NCBI RefSeq assembly: GCF_003797775.2
Contig: NZ_CP060725.1
Location: 4,334,001-4,398,000 of the forward strand
From: Sphingopyxis sp. OPL5
Lineage (GTDB): Bacteria > Pseudomonadota > Alphaproteobacteria > Sphingomonadales > Sphingomonadaceae
DNA: 64,000 nucleotides
Direction: 5' to 3'
Shown here: positions 49,764 to 58,790 of the stretch, piece by piece
Position numbering within the stretch: the first letter of the stretch is position 1
Layout of the letters: each line of letters starts with the position of its first letter
Position numbers and translations under genes: made by a program
The notes under the pieces: generated by a model
The model's database searches: none
Seen by the model: only the letters and a program-made list of their open reading frames with translations
What the model was told of the DNA's origin: nothing

Positions 49764-51836
49764 ATGCGCCTGTTCTTGATTGCCGCCCTGCTGGCCTCCG
49801 CCGCTCCCGTTACCGCCTATGCGCATGACGCCGCGCCCGCCGCCGCCGCCCAGTCGAAGCCGGTGCCCAAGGAAGAATTGCTCAAGCCGCCCGCCGACGC
49901 GGTCCATTATGTCGTCGTCTCCGAAGCCGGCAAGCATGGCGACCAGTGGCGCTGGCAGATGCCCGACGGACGCATCGCCTATCGCTGGTCGCAGGAATTG
50001 CGCGGCTGGATCACCGAGATGGACCAGGTCGACAGCCTCGCGCCCGACGGCACGATCGCCGCGACGACGATCCGCGGCATCACCCTCGCCGGCGACGCTG
50101 CCGAGGAGTTCCGCGTCGCCGGCGGTCGCGCGACCTGGAAAACCGCGACCGACGCGGGCGAGGCGCCGGCGGGCGGCTGGTATATCCCGGCCGGCGGCGT
50201 CGGCATCGCCAACGCCCCGCTGATCGACGCGCTCGCTGCGGCGGGCGACGCCGGGCTCGCCTTCCTGCCCAGCGGTAGGGGCCACATGACCCTCGCCGGC
50301 ACGCAGGTCATTCAAGGCCCCGCTGGGCCGAAGACCGTCCAGCTCGCCTTCGTCAGCGGCATCCTCTCCTCGCCCTACCCCGTCTGGCTCGACGACAAGA
50401 AACGCTATTTCGCCAATATCGGCTTCATCTCGGTGGTGCCGGAGGGCTATGAAGGCGCGCTCAAGCAGCTCCGCGACGCGCAGGACGCCGCCACCGCAGA
50501 GGCTGTCGCGGGCATCGCCAAACGCTTCCTCGCCCCCGCCGCGAAAGCCCCGGTGCTGTTCGACAATGTCCAGCTCTTCGACGCCGACAAGGGCGCCTTC
50601 CTGCCCGCACGCGCCGTGCTCGCGCAGGACGGCAAGATCGCCGCGATCGGCGCCGCCGGCTCGCTCAAGGCGCCCGCGGGCACGCGTGTCATCGACGGGC
50701 GCGGCAAAACGCTCGTCCCCGGCATCTGGGACAGCCACCTCCACATCGGCGACGATTGGGATGTGCTGTCGAATATGGCGAACGGCATCACCAGCTTCCG
50801 CAGTCCCGGCACCAACATCGACCGCGCGATCGACGCGACCAAGCGGCGCGCCGACGGCACGCTGCTGATGGGCGAACCCTTCATCTCGGTCATCATCGAC
50901 AAGAAGGACCCGCTCGCGGCGCAGGGCGCCGAGGTGGTGAGCAGCGAGGAGGAAGCGATCGCCGCCGTCCGGCGCGTCAAAGCCGCCGGCCTGTGGGGCG
51001 TCAAATTCTACACCTCGATGAACCCCGCGTGGATCGCCCCAGCCGCCGCCGAGGCGCACAAGCTCGGCCTCCACGTCCATGGCCATGTCCCCGCGGGCAT
51101 GCGGCCGAGCGAGGCGGTGACCGCGGGCTATGACGAGCTCACCCACCTCAATTTCGTCGTGATGGAAGCGATGCCGCGCGACGTGCTCGACAAGGCGAAC
51201 ACGCGCCAGCGTGTCGAGGGGCCGGCGCGCCTTTTCAAGGATATCGACCTCGACGCGCCGCCGATGAAGGGCTTCATCGCCGACCTCGCCGCCAAAAAGA
51301 CCATCGTCGACCCGACGATCGTCATCTTCGAAGGCATGCTGACGCAGGACGGCGGCACGCCGCAGCCCGCCTATGCCCCCTATATGGGCATCATCTCGCC
51401 CGTCCTCGAACGCTCGGTCTTCACCTCGGCGGGCTATCCGCTGGTCGAGGGCTATACGCGCGACGATTATCGCAAAAGCTATGCGAAGATGGTCGAACTC
51501 GTCGGCCGGCTGCACAAGGCGGGCGTGCTGATCGTCGCGGGCACCGACGGCTGGGGCATCGAGTTGATCCGCGAGCTGGAAATCTATCAGCAGGCCGGCT
51601 TCACCCCGGCTGAAGCCTTGCAGAGCGCCACCATCCTCCCCGCCCGCGTCGTCGGCGCCGACACACGCACCGGATCGATCGCGGTCGGCAAGGAAGCCGA
51701 CATGGTGCTGGTCGACGGCGACCCCGCGACCGAAATCGGCGCGCTGCGCCGCGTCGTGACGGTGGTCAGCGACGGCTATGTCATGGACGCGGACGAATTG
51801 CGCAAGGCGGCGGGATATAGCGGGCGGCCGAAGTAG
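49764..51836 (+). CDS. Secreted metal-dependent amidohydrolase
   Basis: A protein of 690 residues with a signal peptide (MRLFLIAALLASAAPVTAYA), so periplasmic or exported. The first about 280 residues have no clear motif. The amidohydrolase domain (about 290-685) has the His pair His325/His327 in WDSHLHIGDD, a Lys candidate for the metal bridge in LWGVKFYTSMNP, further His in LHVHGHVPAG and LTHLNFV, and Asp in VAGTDGWGIELI. The C-terminal ARVVGADTRTGSIAVGKEAD is typical of imidazolonepropionase/prolidase-like members. The substrate is not predictable. The ATG 49764 has GGGAGA seven bases upstream. Confidence 0.92.
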   Translation: MRLFLIAALLASAAPVTAYAHDAAPAAAAQSKPVPKEELLKPPADAVHYVVVSEAGKHGDQWRWQMPDGRIAYRWSQELRGWITEMDQVDSLAPDGTIAATTIRGITLAGDAAEEFRVAGGRATWKTATDAGEAPAGGWYIPAGGVGIANAPLIDALAAAGDAGLAFLPSGRGHMTLAGTQVIQGPAGPKTVQLAFVSGILSSPYPVWLDDKKRYFANIGFISVVPEGYEGALKQLRDAQDAATAEAVAGIAKRFLAPAAKAPVLFDNVQLFDADKGAFLPARAVLAQDGKIAAIGAAGSLKAPAGTRVIDGRGKTLVPGIWDSHLHIGDDWDVLSNMANGITSFRSPGTNIDRAIDATKRRADGTLLMGEPFISVIIDKKDPLAAQGAEVVSSEEEAIAAVRRVKAAGLWGVKFYTSMNPAWIAPAAAEAHKLGLHVHGHVPAGMRPSEAVTAGYDELTHLNFVVMEAMPRDVLDKANTRQRVEGPARLFKDIDLDAPPMKGFIADLAAKKTIVDPTIVIFEGMLTQDGGTPQPAYAPYMGIISPVLERSVFTSAGYPLVEGYTRDDYRKSYAKMVELVGRLHKAGVLIVAGTDGWGIELIRELEIYQQAGFTPAEALQSATILPARVVGADTRTGSIAVGKEADMVLVDGDPATEIGALRRVVTVVSDGYVMDADELRKAAGYSGRPK

Positions 51837-51843
51837 CCATCCG

Positions 51844-51873
51844 CGTCACCCCGGGCTCGACCCAGGGTCCGCC
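51844..51873. repeat. Single arm of the CCCGGGCTCGACCCAGGG type repeat
   Basis: CGTCACC followed by the hairpin CCCGGGCTCGACCCAGGG matches the left arm of the 41981-42055 and 28079-28181 elements. No second arm is seen nearby. It encodes the C-terminus of the small minus-strand protein at 51846-52184. Confidence 0.65.
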
Positions 51874-52184
51874 TTTTCCTTGTCCACCGCGGCCCCACCG
51901 CTGCGCATTCGCGCGACGAAGCGCTCCGATCGTTTCGTCGAAAAGGCGCCGGCCCCTTTGAGCCGTCGCCCCTCGATCCATATGGCCATGGCGACGTAGC
52001 CCAACATGCCGGCCAGTCCCAGCGCGATGGCAAGGGTGAGCGAAGGCGAGATACTCGCCAGTCCCATCGCCATCGCGGGAGACACGAGTGAAATCGCCCG
52101 GTGCTTGAGCGTCTGGGTCCCGGTCCAGTCGACCCGGATCCATTCCTGGTCGATGATCCGGCGGACATGATCGATAATCGGCAT
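51846..52184 (-). CDS. Small membrane protein of unknown function
   Basis: A protein of about 112 residues. N-terminal helix PIIDHVRRIIDQEWIRVDWT, then a hydrophobic stretch (about 25-65) with GLASISPSLTLAIALGLAGM and LGYVAMAIWIEGRR. I do not recognise it. The C-terminus, with DPGSSPG at its end, is encoded by a palindromic repeat arm, so the natural end may have been altered by insertion of that arm. I placed the start at ATG 52184 rather than 52202. It follows the peroxiredoxin gene on the same strand after about 18 bases. Confidence 0.55.
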   Translation of the reverse strand: MPIIDHVRRIIDQEWIRVDWTGTQTLKHRAISLVSPAMAMGLASISPSLTLAIALGLAGMLGYVAMAIWIEGRRLKGAGAFSTKRSERFVARMRSGGAAVDKEKADPGSSPG

Positions 52185-52202
52185 CGCGACAGCTTCTCCC
52201 AC

Positions 52203-52763
52203 CTACCGCTTCCGCGCATTCCACGCGCGCACCGCCGCCATCGTCTGTTCGATATGCGCCTGCGGCTTGCTGTCAGTGTAGCTCAGCAGGATCGTCCCGT
52301 TCGGGGCGATGACATAGGAGGTGCGGCTGGACAGCGTCGTCCCGTCGGGACGCTGCATCGTCGCGTCATAGGTCGCCGCGACCTTGGCCCCCGGATCGGC
52401 GGCGACGGCGAACTTGTCGCGGCACTCCGACCGCGAAAATTCGGCGACGCGGTGGATATTGCCCGCGGTCACCCCGATGACGCGGGCGCCGAGCTGGTTG
52501 AAACGGCTGTTCGCTTCGGCGAACAGGTGCGCCTCCACCGTGCAACCGGGCGTGAAGGCCGCCGGAAAGAAATAGAGCACCACCGGCCCGTTGCGCAGCG
52601 TCTGTTTCAGCGACAGGCTGAATTCCTTGCCGCCCTGCGCCGCGTTCAGCGTGAAATCGGGTGCCTTCGCACCCTGCTTGAGGGCCGCGATGCCCTGCGC
52701 CGGAAGCACGGCAAGCGACAGGCCCAGGCCGAACGACATTGCGATTTTCGTCAGGGTTTTCAT
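52203..52763 (-). CDS. Periplasmic peroxiredoxin (Prx Q/AhpC-TSA type)
   Basis: A protein of 186 residues with a signal peptide (MKTLTKIAMSFGLGLSLAVL, cleavage near AQGIAA). Peroxidatic Cys74 lies in YFFPAAFTPGCTVEAHLF, and a possible resolving Cys114 lies in SRSECRDKF. It probably reduces peroxides in the periplasm with an unidentified thiol reductant. oxyR is 5 kb away on the other strand, and a regulatory link is only inferred. The ATG at 52763 is the only sensible start. Confidence 0.9.
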   Translation of the reverse strand: MKTLTKIAMSFGLGLSLAVLPAQGIAALKQGAKAPDFTLNAAQGGKEFSLSLKQTLRNGPVVLYFFPAAFTPGCTVEAHLFAEANSRFNQLGARVIGVTAGNIHRVAEFSRSECRDKFAVAADPGAKVAATYDATMQRPDGTTLSSRTSYVIAPNGTILLSYTDSKPQAHIEQTMAAVRAWNARKR

Positions 52764-52903
52764 CAGCGGTCTCCACGAAAGGCGGAAAACTTGCTCCGCC
52801 CGTCGACCTTACCGCGAAATTCGCCGGTGCATGGCAAAAAAATCAGCCTTACCCGCCACGACCGACGGCAGCGGGCCGGTGTCGGCCCGCTGCCGTCGCC
52901 GGA

Positions 52904-53284
52904 TCAGCAGCGACGACCGCCGCGGTCGATCTCGCGGCCGATCAGCGCACCCGCGGCGCCGCCGATGATCGTGCCGGGAACGCGGTCGCCATAACGATCG
53001 ACTTCGCGGCCGATCAAGGCGCCCGCCGCTCCGCCGACGATCAGGCCCGTCGTGCCGCTGCCGCGTCGGCAATGATAGCGGCGATCGCGATAGTCGCTGC
53101 GCCGATAATCGCGGCGATAGTCCCGCCGATAGTCGCGGCGATAATCGCGATACCGGTCATTGTCGCGGTGACCATAATAGGACTGGCGGTGGTGCCGGTC
53201 GCGCGCATCGGCTTCGGCGGGCAGCGCCGCGAGGGTGCTGGCACCGATCAGCGCCGTAAGCGCCAGTTTCTTGAGCAGGAACAT
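52904..53284 (-). CDS. Glycine-zipper 2TM domain protein
   Basis: A protein of 126 residues. Signal peptide (MFLLKKLALTALIGASTLAA), then a very basic tract made of a repeated RDYRR unit (about 45-65), then two copies of GGAAGALIGREVDR/GREIDR that form a glycine zipper (about 85-120). Such proteins insert into or span membranes, often the outer membrane or envelope. The DNA of the RDYRR tract is a short tandem repeat and can vary in copy number. The single C-terminal Cys is unusual. It is divergent from the TauD-like gene. Confidence 0.85.
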   Translation of the reverse strand: MFLLKKLALTALIGASTLAALPAEADARDRHHRQSYYGHRDNDRYRDYRRDYRRDYRRDYRRSDYRDRRYHCRRGSGTTGLIVGGAAGALIGREVDRYGDRVPGTIIGGAAGALIGREIDRGGRRC

Positions 53285-53449
53285 ATGTCTTCTCCGTCTT
53301 GGTCCCCGCGGATCAAATTAGGGCTGCGAAGATGGCGCCCGGCTGAACTGCGGTTGCGCAAAGGCTCCATTCGCATCGGCTCGGCCAGCTTTCGGGGCGG
53401 TTTGGCGCGCCCGATTGACCCCGCGCCGCAATCGGCGCAGCATCGCACC

Positions 53450-54292
53450 ATGACCCTCACCATCACCCCCAGCGGTCAGTCCTGCGGCGCCCGCATCACC
53501 GGCGTCGATCTGACCCGGCCGCTCGCCGCCGACGCCGTCGCGGACATCCGCGCCGCCTGGCTCGACCATCATGTCCTCGCCTTCCCCGACCAGAAGCTGG
53601 GCGACGACGATCTTGAGCGCTTCACCCGCTATTTTGGCGGTTTCGGCGACGATCCTTTCATCAAGCCGATCCCCGGCCGCGACCATGTCATCGCGGTCAG
53701 GCGGCGCGCCGACGAGACCGCGCCGCTGTTCGCCGAAAACTGGCACAGCGACTGGAGCTTCCAGGCGCGGCCACCGGCGGGAACCTGCCTGTTCGGCATC
53801 ACCATCCCCCCGGTCGGCGGCAACACCGAATTTGCGAACCAGCATGCCGCGCTCGACGCGATGCCCGCCGAGATGCGTGCGCGCGTCGAAGGCCTGCAGG
53901 CGATCCACAGCGCCCGCGCCGGCTACGCCCCTTCGGGCATGTACGGTGCGAAGGACAAGGATCGCAGCATGGATATTCGCTCGGGCGACGAAGCGCTCGA
54001 AACGCAGCGCCATCCCTTCGTCCGCGACCATCCCGAAACCGGCCGCAAGGGCCTGTTCGGCTGCGCGGGCTATATCATCGGCTTCGACGGGCTCGACGAT
54101 AGCGAGGGTCTGTCGCTGCTCTACGAACTGATCCAGTGGCAGGGGCGCGAGGAGTTTCGCTATTCCCACGCTTGGGAACCCGACATGCTCGTCATGTGGG
54201 ACAATCGCTCGGTCCTCCACCGCGCGACCGGCGGTTACGATGGCCACGACCGGCTATTGCACCGCACGACGATCGCGGCGTGGGACGGCTAG
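53450..54292 (+). CDS. TauD/TfdA-family 2-oxoglutarate dioxygenase
   Basis: An Fe(II)/2-oxoglutarate-dependent dioxygenase of 280 residues. The metal ligands are visible: His99 and Asp101 (ENWHSDWSF) and His257 (NRSVLHRATGGYDG). The 2-oxoglutarate Arg is Arg268 or Arg272 in DRLLHRTTI. It is not tied to taurine or sulfonate genes here, so the substrate is open. The ATG 53450 starts MTLTITPSGQSCGARIT; the frame is open far upstream but over the peroxiredoxin/zipper genes. Confidence 0.92.
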   Translation: MTLTITPSGQSCGARITGVDLTRPLAADAVADIRAAWLDHHVLAFPDQKLGDDDLERFTRYFGGFGDDPFIKPIPGRDHVIAVRRRADETAPLFAENWHSDWSFQARPPAGTCLFGITIPPVGGNTEFANQHAALDAMPAEMRARVEGLQAIHSARAGYAPSGMYGAKDKDRSMDIRSGDEALETQRHPFVRDHPETGRKGLFGCAGYIIGFDGLDDSEGLSLLYELIQWQGREEFRYSHAWEPDMLVMWDNRSVLHRATGGYDGHDRLLHRTTIAAWDG

Positions 54293-54346
54293 AGAAACTG
54301 CGCGACTTTCCCCTGCGTTTCTAAAGGCTTCGTGGCTCAATCGGGC

Positions 54347-55045
54347 TTAGGTGAGCGCCAGTCCGCCGTCCACATCGACGATCGCACCGGTCATGAACGG
54401 GTTCACGGCGCAGGCCAGAATCTGGAAGGCGATCTCTTCGGGGCTGGCAACCCGCGCGACCGGCTGCGGCGGTGGCGGACTCGAAGCCGGACGGACCGAT
54501 CGCAACAGCGGCGTGTCGACCAGCCCCGGCGAAACGCAATTGACGCGAACCGGCGCGAACTCGCTTGCCAGCACCCGGGTCAGCCCCTCGACCGCGACGG
54601 TCGCGGCGGCCACCGCGGCACGGCCGGCACGCGGTCGGCGCCCGCCGGCTCCCAACGTCAGCGTCAGCGAACCGCCGTCGACAATTTTCGCGTGTCTGGC
54701 GATCACATAGCTGCCCCAGAATTTCGAATCGAACGTCGCTTTCGCGTCCGCCAGCGGCAAGTCACGGATCGGCCCCGACCGAAGCTGCGCGGCGGTGACG
54801 ATGACATGATCGAACGGTTCGCGGCTCGCGAAAAAGGCTTCGACCGCGGTCTCGTCGAGCATATCCAGCGCCGCGCCTTCTCCCCCGACCGTCGCCACCG
54901 CCGCGGCCAGTCTGGCCGCATCGCGCCCGGCGATCGTGACCGAAGCGCCGTGCCGCGCCGCCATCGCGGCGACCGCCTGCCCGATCCCCGAACTGCCTCC
55001 GACGACCAGCACATGCTGTCCCGCCAGTCCGTCAAAGCCCGTCAT
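54347..55045 (-). CDS. Short-chain dehydrogenase/reductase
   Basis: An NAD(P)-dependent oxidoreductase of 232 residues. Cofactor motif VLVVGGSSGIGQAVAAMAA (TGxxxGIG type) lies near the N-terminus. The usual catalytic YxxxK is not obvious; the expected region has AGRAAVAAATVAVEGLTRVL, where Tyr appears replaced, so activity needs testing. The C-terminal segment VNCVSPGLVDTPLL is typical. A palindrome TTAGCATGCTAA lies 26 bases upstream of the ATG 55045, suggesting MarR-type control. Confidence 0.88.
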   Translation of the reverse strand: MTGFDGLAGQHVLVVGGSSGIGQAVAAMAARHGASVTIAGRDAARLAAAVATVGGEGAALDMLDETAVEAFFASREPFDHVIVTAAQLRSGPIRDLPLADAKATFDSKFWGSYVIARHAKIVDGGSLTLTLGAGGRRPRAGRAAVAAATVAVEGLTRVLASEFAPVRVNCVSPGLVDTPLLRSVRPASSPPPPQPVARVASPEEIAFQILACAVNPFMTGAIVDVDGGLALT

Positions 55046-55070
55046 ATGCCCTCCAGCGCGCCATCAATCA

Positions 55071-55082
55071 TTAGCATGCTAA
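55071..55082. promoter_or_regulatory. 12-base perfect palindrome TTAGCATGCTAA
   Basis: A perfect palindrome in the promoter area of the SDR gene, 26 bases upstream of its ATG. The shape is typical of MarR-family operators; no regulator gene is adjacent. Its binding partner is inferred, not shown. Confidence 0.5.
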
Positions 55083-55154
55083 GCTCTATGGAGGCGCGCG
55101 GCAAGGATCAACGGCGACGGGCGCGACCCGCTGCCTTTCAGGACCTCTGGACTT

Positions 55155-55841
55155 TCAGGCGGTCACCCGCCCGGCATCGCTTTCGCGCGACAGTGTGCTG
55201 ACCACGCCCCATGCGATCAGCGCCTGCCCGGTGAAATAGAGCGGCCAGACGAGCCACATCGTCACCGACCTCGACAAGGTTCCGCCTTCGCCGGCAAAGA
55301 TGAACAGGTCGCTGGCCAGGAAGATCATCGCGCCGATACCGGTGCGATAGCGCGGGAACCGGCTCGCCCAGGCGGTCGCCGCCATCACCGCGACCCCGCC
55401 GGTATAGGCCATCGCCGCGATCATCTGCCCCGTCTCGGCCGCGTGCGTCAGGCCCCAGGCGATCACCAGCGCGAGCGGCACCGTCGCCCAGACGAGCAGC
55501 CGTTGCGATCCCGACAGGCTCGGCCGCCGGTTGCGCAGGTACAGCGCGATCGCGATAAGGTGCCCGGTCGCGAACGCTGCCGCGCCCTGCAACATTCCCA
55601 GCGCGTCGAGCAGATAATCCCCGAGCGCTCCGAAACCGAGCGCCGCCGCGATCAGCCAGCCGTCGGTGCTTCGCGCATTGGCGGCGGCCCACAGCGCCAG
55701 CAGCGCGACCCCCGACGTCTTCCACGCCCAGATCGCCGGTCCGTCGAGATGTTGCAGCACCGCCCAGAAAAAGCTCACCCCGCCGGCCAGCGCCGCGACC
55801 CACAGCCACCGCGCCCGATCCCAACCGCCGTCACCCGACAT
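55155..55841 (-). CDS. YhhN/lysoplasmalogenase-family membrane protein
   Basis: A protein of 228 residues with about eight membrane helices and the YhhN-type pattern (ALGFGALGDYLLDALGML, FATGHLIAIALYLR, GAMIFLASDLFIFA). Known YhhN proteins cleave the vinyl-ether bond of lysoplasmalogens, but for bacterial members this activity is mostly unproven. The ATG 55841 (MSGDGGWDRARW) has GGGGG upstream; the frame is open to 55898. Confidence 0.85.
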   Translation of the reverse strand: MSGDGGWDRARWLWVAALAGGVSFFWAVLQHLDGPAIWAWKTSGVALLALWAAANARSTDGWLIAAALGFGALGDYLLDALGMLQGAAAFATGHLIAIALYLRNRRPSLSGSQRLLVWATVPLALVIAWGLTHAAETGQMIAAMAYTGGVAVMAATAWASRFPRYRTGIGAMIFLASDLFIFAGEGGTLSRSVTMWLVWPLYFTGQALIAWGVVSTLSRESDAGRVTA

Positions 55842-55918
55842 ACCGCCCCCTTTGCATCTTGTGCCCAAGACGCCTACTGCGCGGCGCACCAACTGCAAGT
55901 CAACGATTAGGGTAAAGA

Positions 55919-57265
55919 GTGGCGCACGACATCCACATCATCGGCGGCGGTCTCGCCGGCTCCGAAGCGGCATGGCAACTCGCCGAAGCCGGCTATCGCG
56001 TCCGGCTGTCCGAAATGCGCGGCGGCGGCGATATGACCCCGGCGCATCAGGGCGACACCCTCGCCGAAATGGTCTGCTCGAACAGCTTCCGCAGCGACGA
56101 CGGCGACAGCAATGCGGTCGGCCTGCTCCACCGGGAGATGCGCAGCCTCGGCTCGATCATCATGCGCGAGGCCGATGTCCACAAGGTCCCCGCCGGCTCG
56201 GCGCTCGCGGTCGACCGCGACCTCTTCTCGGGCGGTGTGACACAGGCGCTGTCGCAGCACCCCAACATCGCCATCGTCCGCGAACGCATCGACACGCTGC
56301 CCACCGAAGGCCTCACCATCGTCGCCACCGGCCCGCTGACTGGCGCCGCGCTCGCCGACAGCATCGGCACCGCGACCGGCAAGGACGCGCTCGCCTTTTT
56401 CGACGCCATCGCCCCGATCGTCTACCGCGACAGTGTCGACATGGACGTGGCCTGGATGGCGAGCCGCTGGGACAAGGTCGGCCCGATCGGCGACGGCAAG
56501 GACTATATCAACTGCCCGATGGACAAGGAGCAATACCACGCCTTCGTCCAGGGACTCGTCGACGGCGACAAGACCGAGTTCAAGGAGTGGGAGTCGAGCA
56601 CCCCCTATTTCGAAGGCTGCATGCCGATCGAGGTGATGGCCGAACGCGGCCCCGAAACGCTGCGCTTCGGCCCGATGAAGGGCGTCGGCCTCGACAATCC
56701 GCGCACCGGGCGCTGGCCCTATGCCGTCGTCCAGCTGCGCCAGGACAATGCGCTCGGCACTTTGTGGAACATGGTCGGCTTCCAGACCAAGCTTAAACAC
56801 GCCGCGCAGGTCGAGCTGTTCCGCACCATCCCCGGTCTCGAAAAGGCCGAATTCGCGCGGCTCGGCGGGCTACACCGCAACAGTTTCATCCGCTCGCCCG
56901 AACTGCTCGACCATCAGCTCCGCCTCAAATCGGCGCCGCACATCCGCTTCGCGGGCCAGATCACCGGCTGCGAAGGCTATGTCGAGAGCGCCGCGATCGG
57001 CCTGATCGCCGCGCTCTTCGCCGCCGCCGAGCTCGGCGGCCGCACGCTTCCGCCGCCGCCGCCTGAAACCGCGCTCGGCGCGCTGCTCGGCCACATCACC
57101 GGCGGCGCGGATGCGGCAAGCTACCAGCCGATGAACGTCAACTTCGGCCTGTTCCCGCCGCTCGCCGAGGATGTCCGCAAAAAGGACCGCAAACTGGGCT
57201 ACACCCAGCGCGCGGGTGCGGCTTTGGCCGAGTGGATGAAAGTCGCCGAGGGGGTCTCAGCCTAA
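55919..57265 (+). CDS. trmFO: Methylenetetrahydrofolate--tRNA-(uracil-5-)-methyltransferase TrmFO
   Basis: A folate/FAD-dependent enzyme that makes 5-methyluridine at position 54 of tRNA. It has 448 residues. FAD motif [20 protein letters not shown] lies at the start, followed by the TrmFO-specific [11 protein letters not shown] (Cys), DWAW-like stretches, PLLLSP-free [11 protein letters not shown] block and the C-terminal [20 protein letters not shown] 55919 is preceded by GGGTAAAGA. Its end overlaps the convergent EF-hand gene by four bases. Confidence 0.96.
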   Translation: MAHDIHIIGGGLAGSEAAWQLAEAGYRVRLSEMRGGGDMTPAHQGDTLAEMVCSNSFRSDDGDSNAVGLLHREMRSLGSIIMREADVHKVPAGSALAVDRDLFSGGVTQALSQHPNIAIVRERIDTLPTEGLTIVATGPLTGAALADSIGTATGKDALAFFDAIAPIVYRDSVDMDVAWMASRWDKVGPIGDGKDYINCPMDKEQYHAFVQGLVDGDKTEFKEWESSTPYFEGCMPIEVMAERGPETLRFGPMKGVGLDNPRTGRWPYAVVQLRQDNALGTLWNMVGFQTKLKHAAQVELFRTIPGLEKAEFARLGGLHRNSFIRSPELLDHQLRLKSAPHIRFAGQITGCEGYVESAAIGLIAALFAAAELGGRTLPPPPPETALGALLGHITGGADAASYQPMNVNFGLFPPLAEDVRKKDRKLGYTQRAGAALAEWMKVAEGVSA

Positions 57266-57729
57266 CATTTGCACTTCGCCGGCACCGCCCTTTTCGGCGC
57301 CGTCGTCGCGAACTCAGCGCGGCTCAGCCCCCCCGACTTGTCCTTGTCCGCCCCCGCGAAGCGTTCGCCGGTCGCCGCCGCCCATTCCTCGAAGGTCAGC
57401 AGATTGTTGCCGTCCTTGTCGAGCTTGCGGAACGCCGCGGTGCGCGTCGACATCATTTCGACCCGGCTGACCACTTCGTTGCGATCGCGATCATAGCGGT
57501 TGAAGCGCCGCTCCTCGCGCGACGCGTCCTTGGCGGCGGGAAGCTCTGGCGGCGCCGCGCCGCGTTTCGGCGCCCCCGCGCCCGCCACCGGGATCGGCCC
57601 CGGATCGGGCGGCGCGTCGGGGATCACCGCCTCCTCGGCGATCTGGCTATAGCCCTTCCAGATAAAGACGCCGCCGCTGAGCAACAGCGCGCTGGCGATA
57701 CCGCCGATCAGGAACCGCGAAACCGCCAT
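57262..57729 (-). CDS. Membrane-anchored EF-hand protein
   Basis: A protein of about 155 residues. One N-terminal membrane helix ([20 protein letters not shown]), a Pro/Ala linker (about 30-70), then three EF-hand-like loops: [26 protein letters not shown] and [13 protein letters not shown]. Loops two and three have the DxDxN/S-G pattern for calcium; the first lacks Gly at position six. A basic, Cys-containing tail (KCKC) follows. I chose ATG 57729, because GAGG lies eight bases upstream; ATG 57735 is an alternative. It probably senses or buffers calcium in the periplasm, but no partner is evident. Confidence 0.85.
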   Translation of the reverse strand: MAVSRFLIGGIASALLLSGGVFIWKGYSQIAEEAVIPDAPPDPGPIPVAGAGAPKRGAAPPELPAAKDASREERRFNRYDRDRNEVVSRVEMMSTRTAAFRKLDKDGNNLLTFEEWAAATGERFAGADKDKSGGLSRAEFATTAPKRAVPAKCKC

Positions 57730-57846
57730 GTCCATCCCCTCAGCCCGAAGAGCCAAGGCTATCACGGACCTGCGGGCGCGGGCAACCGGATGCCGCGCGG
57801 ATCGGACCAAGCCGATGATCGAATGACCTGTTCAAATCCGGCAGGA

Positions 57847-57865
57847 TGATTGCTACATTCGATCA
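57847..57865 (+). promoter_or_regulatory. LysR-type box touching the oxyR start
   Basis: TGAT-N11-ATCA (57847-57850, 57862-57865) is a T-N11-A LysR-type box immediately before the ATG 57866. A longer inverted pair TGATCGAATG (57816-57825) and CATTCGATCA (57856-57865) with 30 bases between also surrounds it. The position suggests autorepression by OxyR. Confidence 0.45.
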
Positions 57866-58771
57866 ATGCAAAATTACCTGCCCTCGCTGAAACAGATGCA
57901 ATATCTGGTCGCGCTGCACGAACATGGCCATTTCGGCCGCGCCGCCGACGCGTGCAACGTCACCCAGTCGACGCTGTCGGCGGGCATTCGCGAACTCGAG
58001 ACTTTGCTCGGCCAGACCCTCGTCGAGCGCACCCGCCGCGTCGTCCGCTTCACCACCCTCGGCAACGCGATCGTCGCCAAGGCGCACCGCGTGCTGCGCG
58101 AGGCCGAGGAACTGGCGGATATGGCGGCGGCCGCCGCCGCGCCGCTCGTCGGCGAACTGCGGATGAGCGTCATCCCGACGATCGCGCCCTTCCTGCTCCC
58201 CGGCATGCTGCGCCTGCTGCGCAAGACCCGCCCCGCGCTCAAGCTCTTCCTGCGTGAGGAACCGAGCGCGCAGGCGTGCGAATCGCTCCACCACGGCGCC
58301 GTCGACTGCGTCCTCCTCGCCCTCCCCTATGCGTGCGGCGACGTCGAGAGCGAGGCGCTGTTCGACGACGCTTTGTTCGTCGCTTTCCCCGGCGACCAGT
58401 CGGAGGATCTTCCCGCGATGGTCAGCGCCGACCAGATCGACCCGGCGCAGATGCTGATGCTCGAGGATGGCCATTGCCTGAAGGACCATGCGCTCGCCGC
58501 GTGCAACCGCCCCGAACTGCGCGCCGGCGCGCGGATGATGGGGACGTCGCTGCACACGCTGGTGCAGATGGTCGACAATGGCCTCGGCATCACCATGCTG
58601 CCGCAGATGGCGATCGAGGCCGGCATCCTCGATCACACCGACATCGACACCCGCCCGCTCGATTCGGATCACGACTGGCGCACGATCGCGCTGGTCTGGC
58701 GCAAGGGCAGCCCGCGCGCCGAAGAGTTTCAGATGCTCGCCGAGATTTTCCGGCAGCACAAGGCGGGGTGA
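57866..58771 (+). CDS. oxyR: Hydrogen peroxide-responsive LysR regulator OxyR
   Basis: A LysR-type regulator that senses hydrogen peroxide by forming a disulfide and activates antioxidant genes. It has 301 residues. N-terminal helix-turn-helix FGRAADACNVTQSTLSAGIR. The sensing cysteines are Cys204 (LMLEDGHCLKDHAL) and Cys213 (AACNRPE), spaced nine apart like E. coli Cys199/Cys208. The inducer-domain segment around GTSLHTLVQMVDNGLGITML is typical. No katG or ahpC is adjacent. A palindromic repeat begins 20 bases after the stop. Confidence 0.95.
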   Translation: MQNYLPSLKQMQYLVALHEHGHFGRAADACNVTQSTLSAGIRELETLLGQTLVERTRRVVRFTTLGNAIVAKAHRVLREAEELADMAAAAAAPLVGELRMSVIPTIAPFLLPGMLRLLRKTRPALKLFLREEPSAQACESLHHGAVDCVLLALPYACGDVESEALFDDALFVAFPGDQSEDLPAMVSADQIDPAQMLMLEDGHCLKDHALAACNRPELRAGARMMGTSLHTLVQMVDNGLGITMLPQMAIEAGILDHTDIDTRPLDSDHDWRTIALVWRKGSPRAEEFQMLAEIFRQHKAG

Positions 58772-58790
58772 GCGCCCCAACCAAATACTC

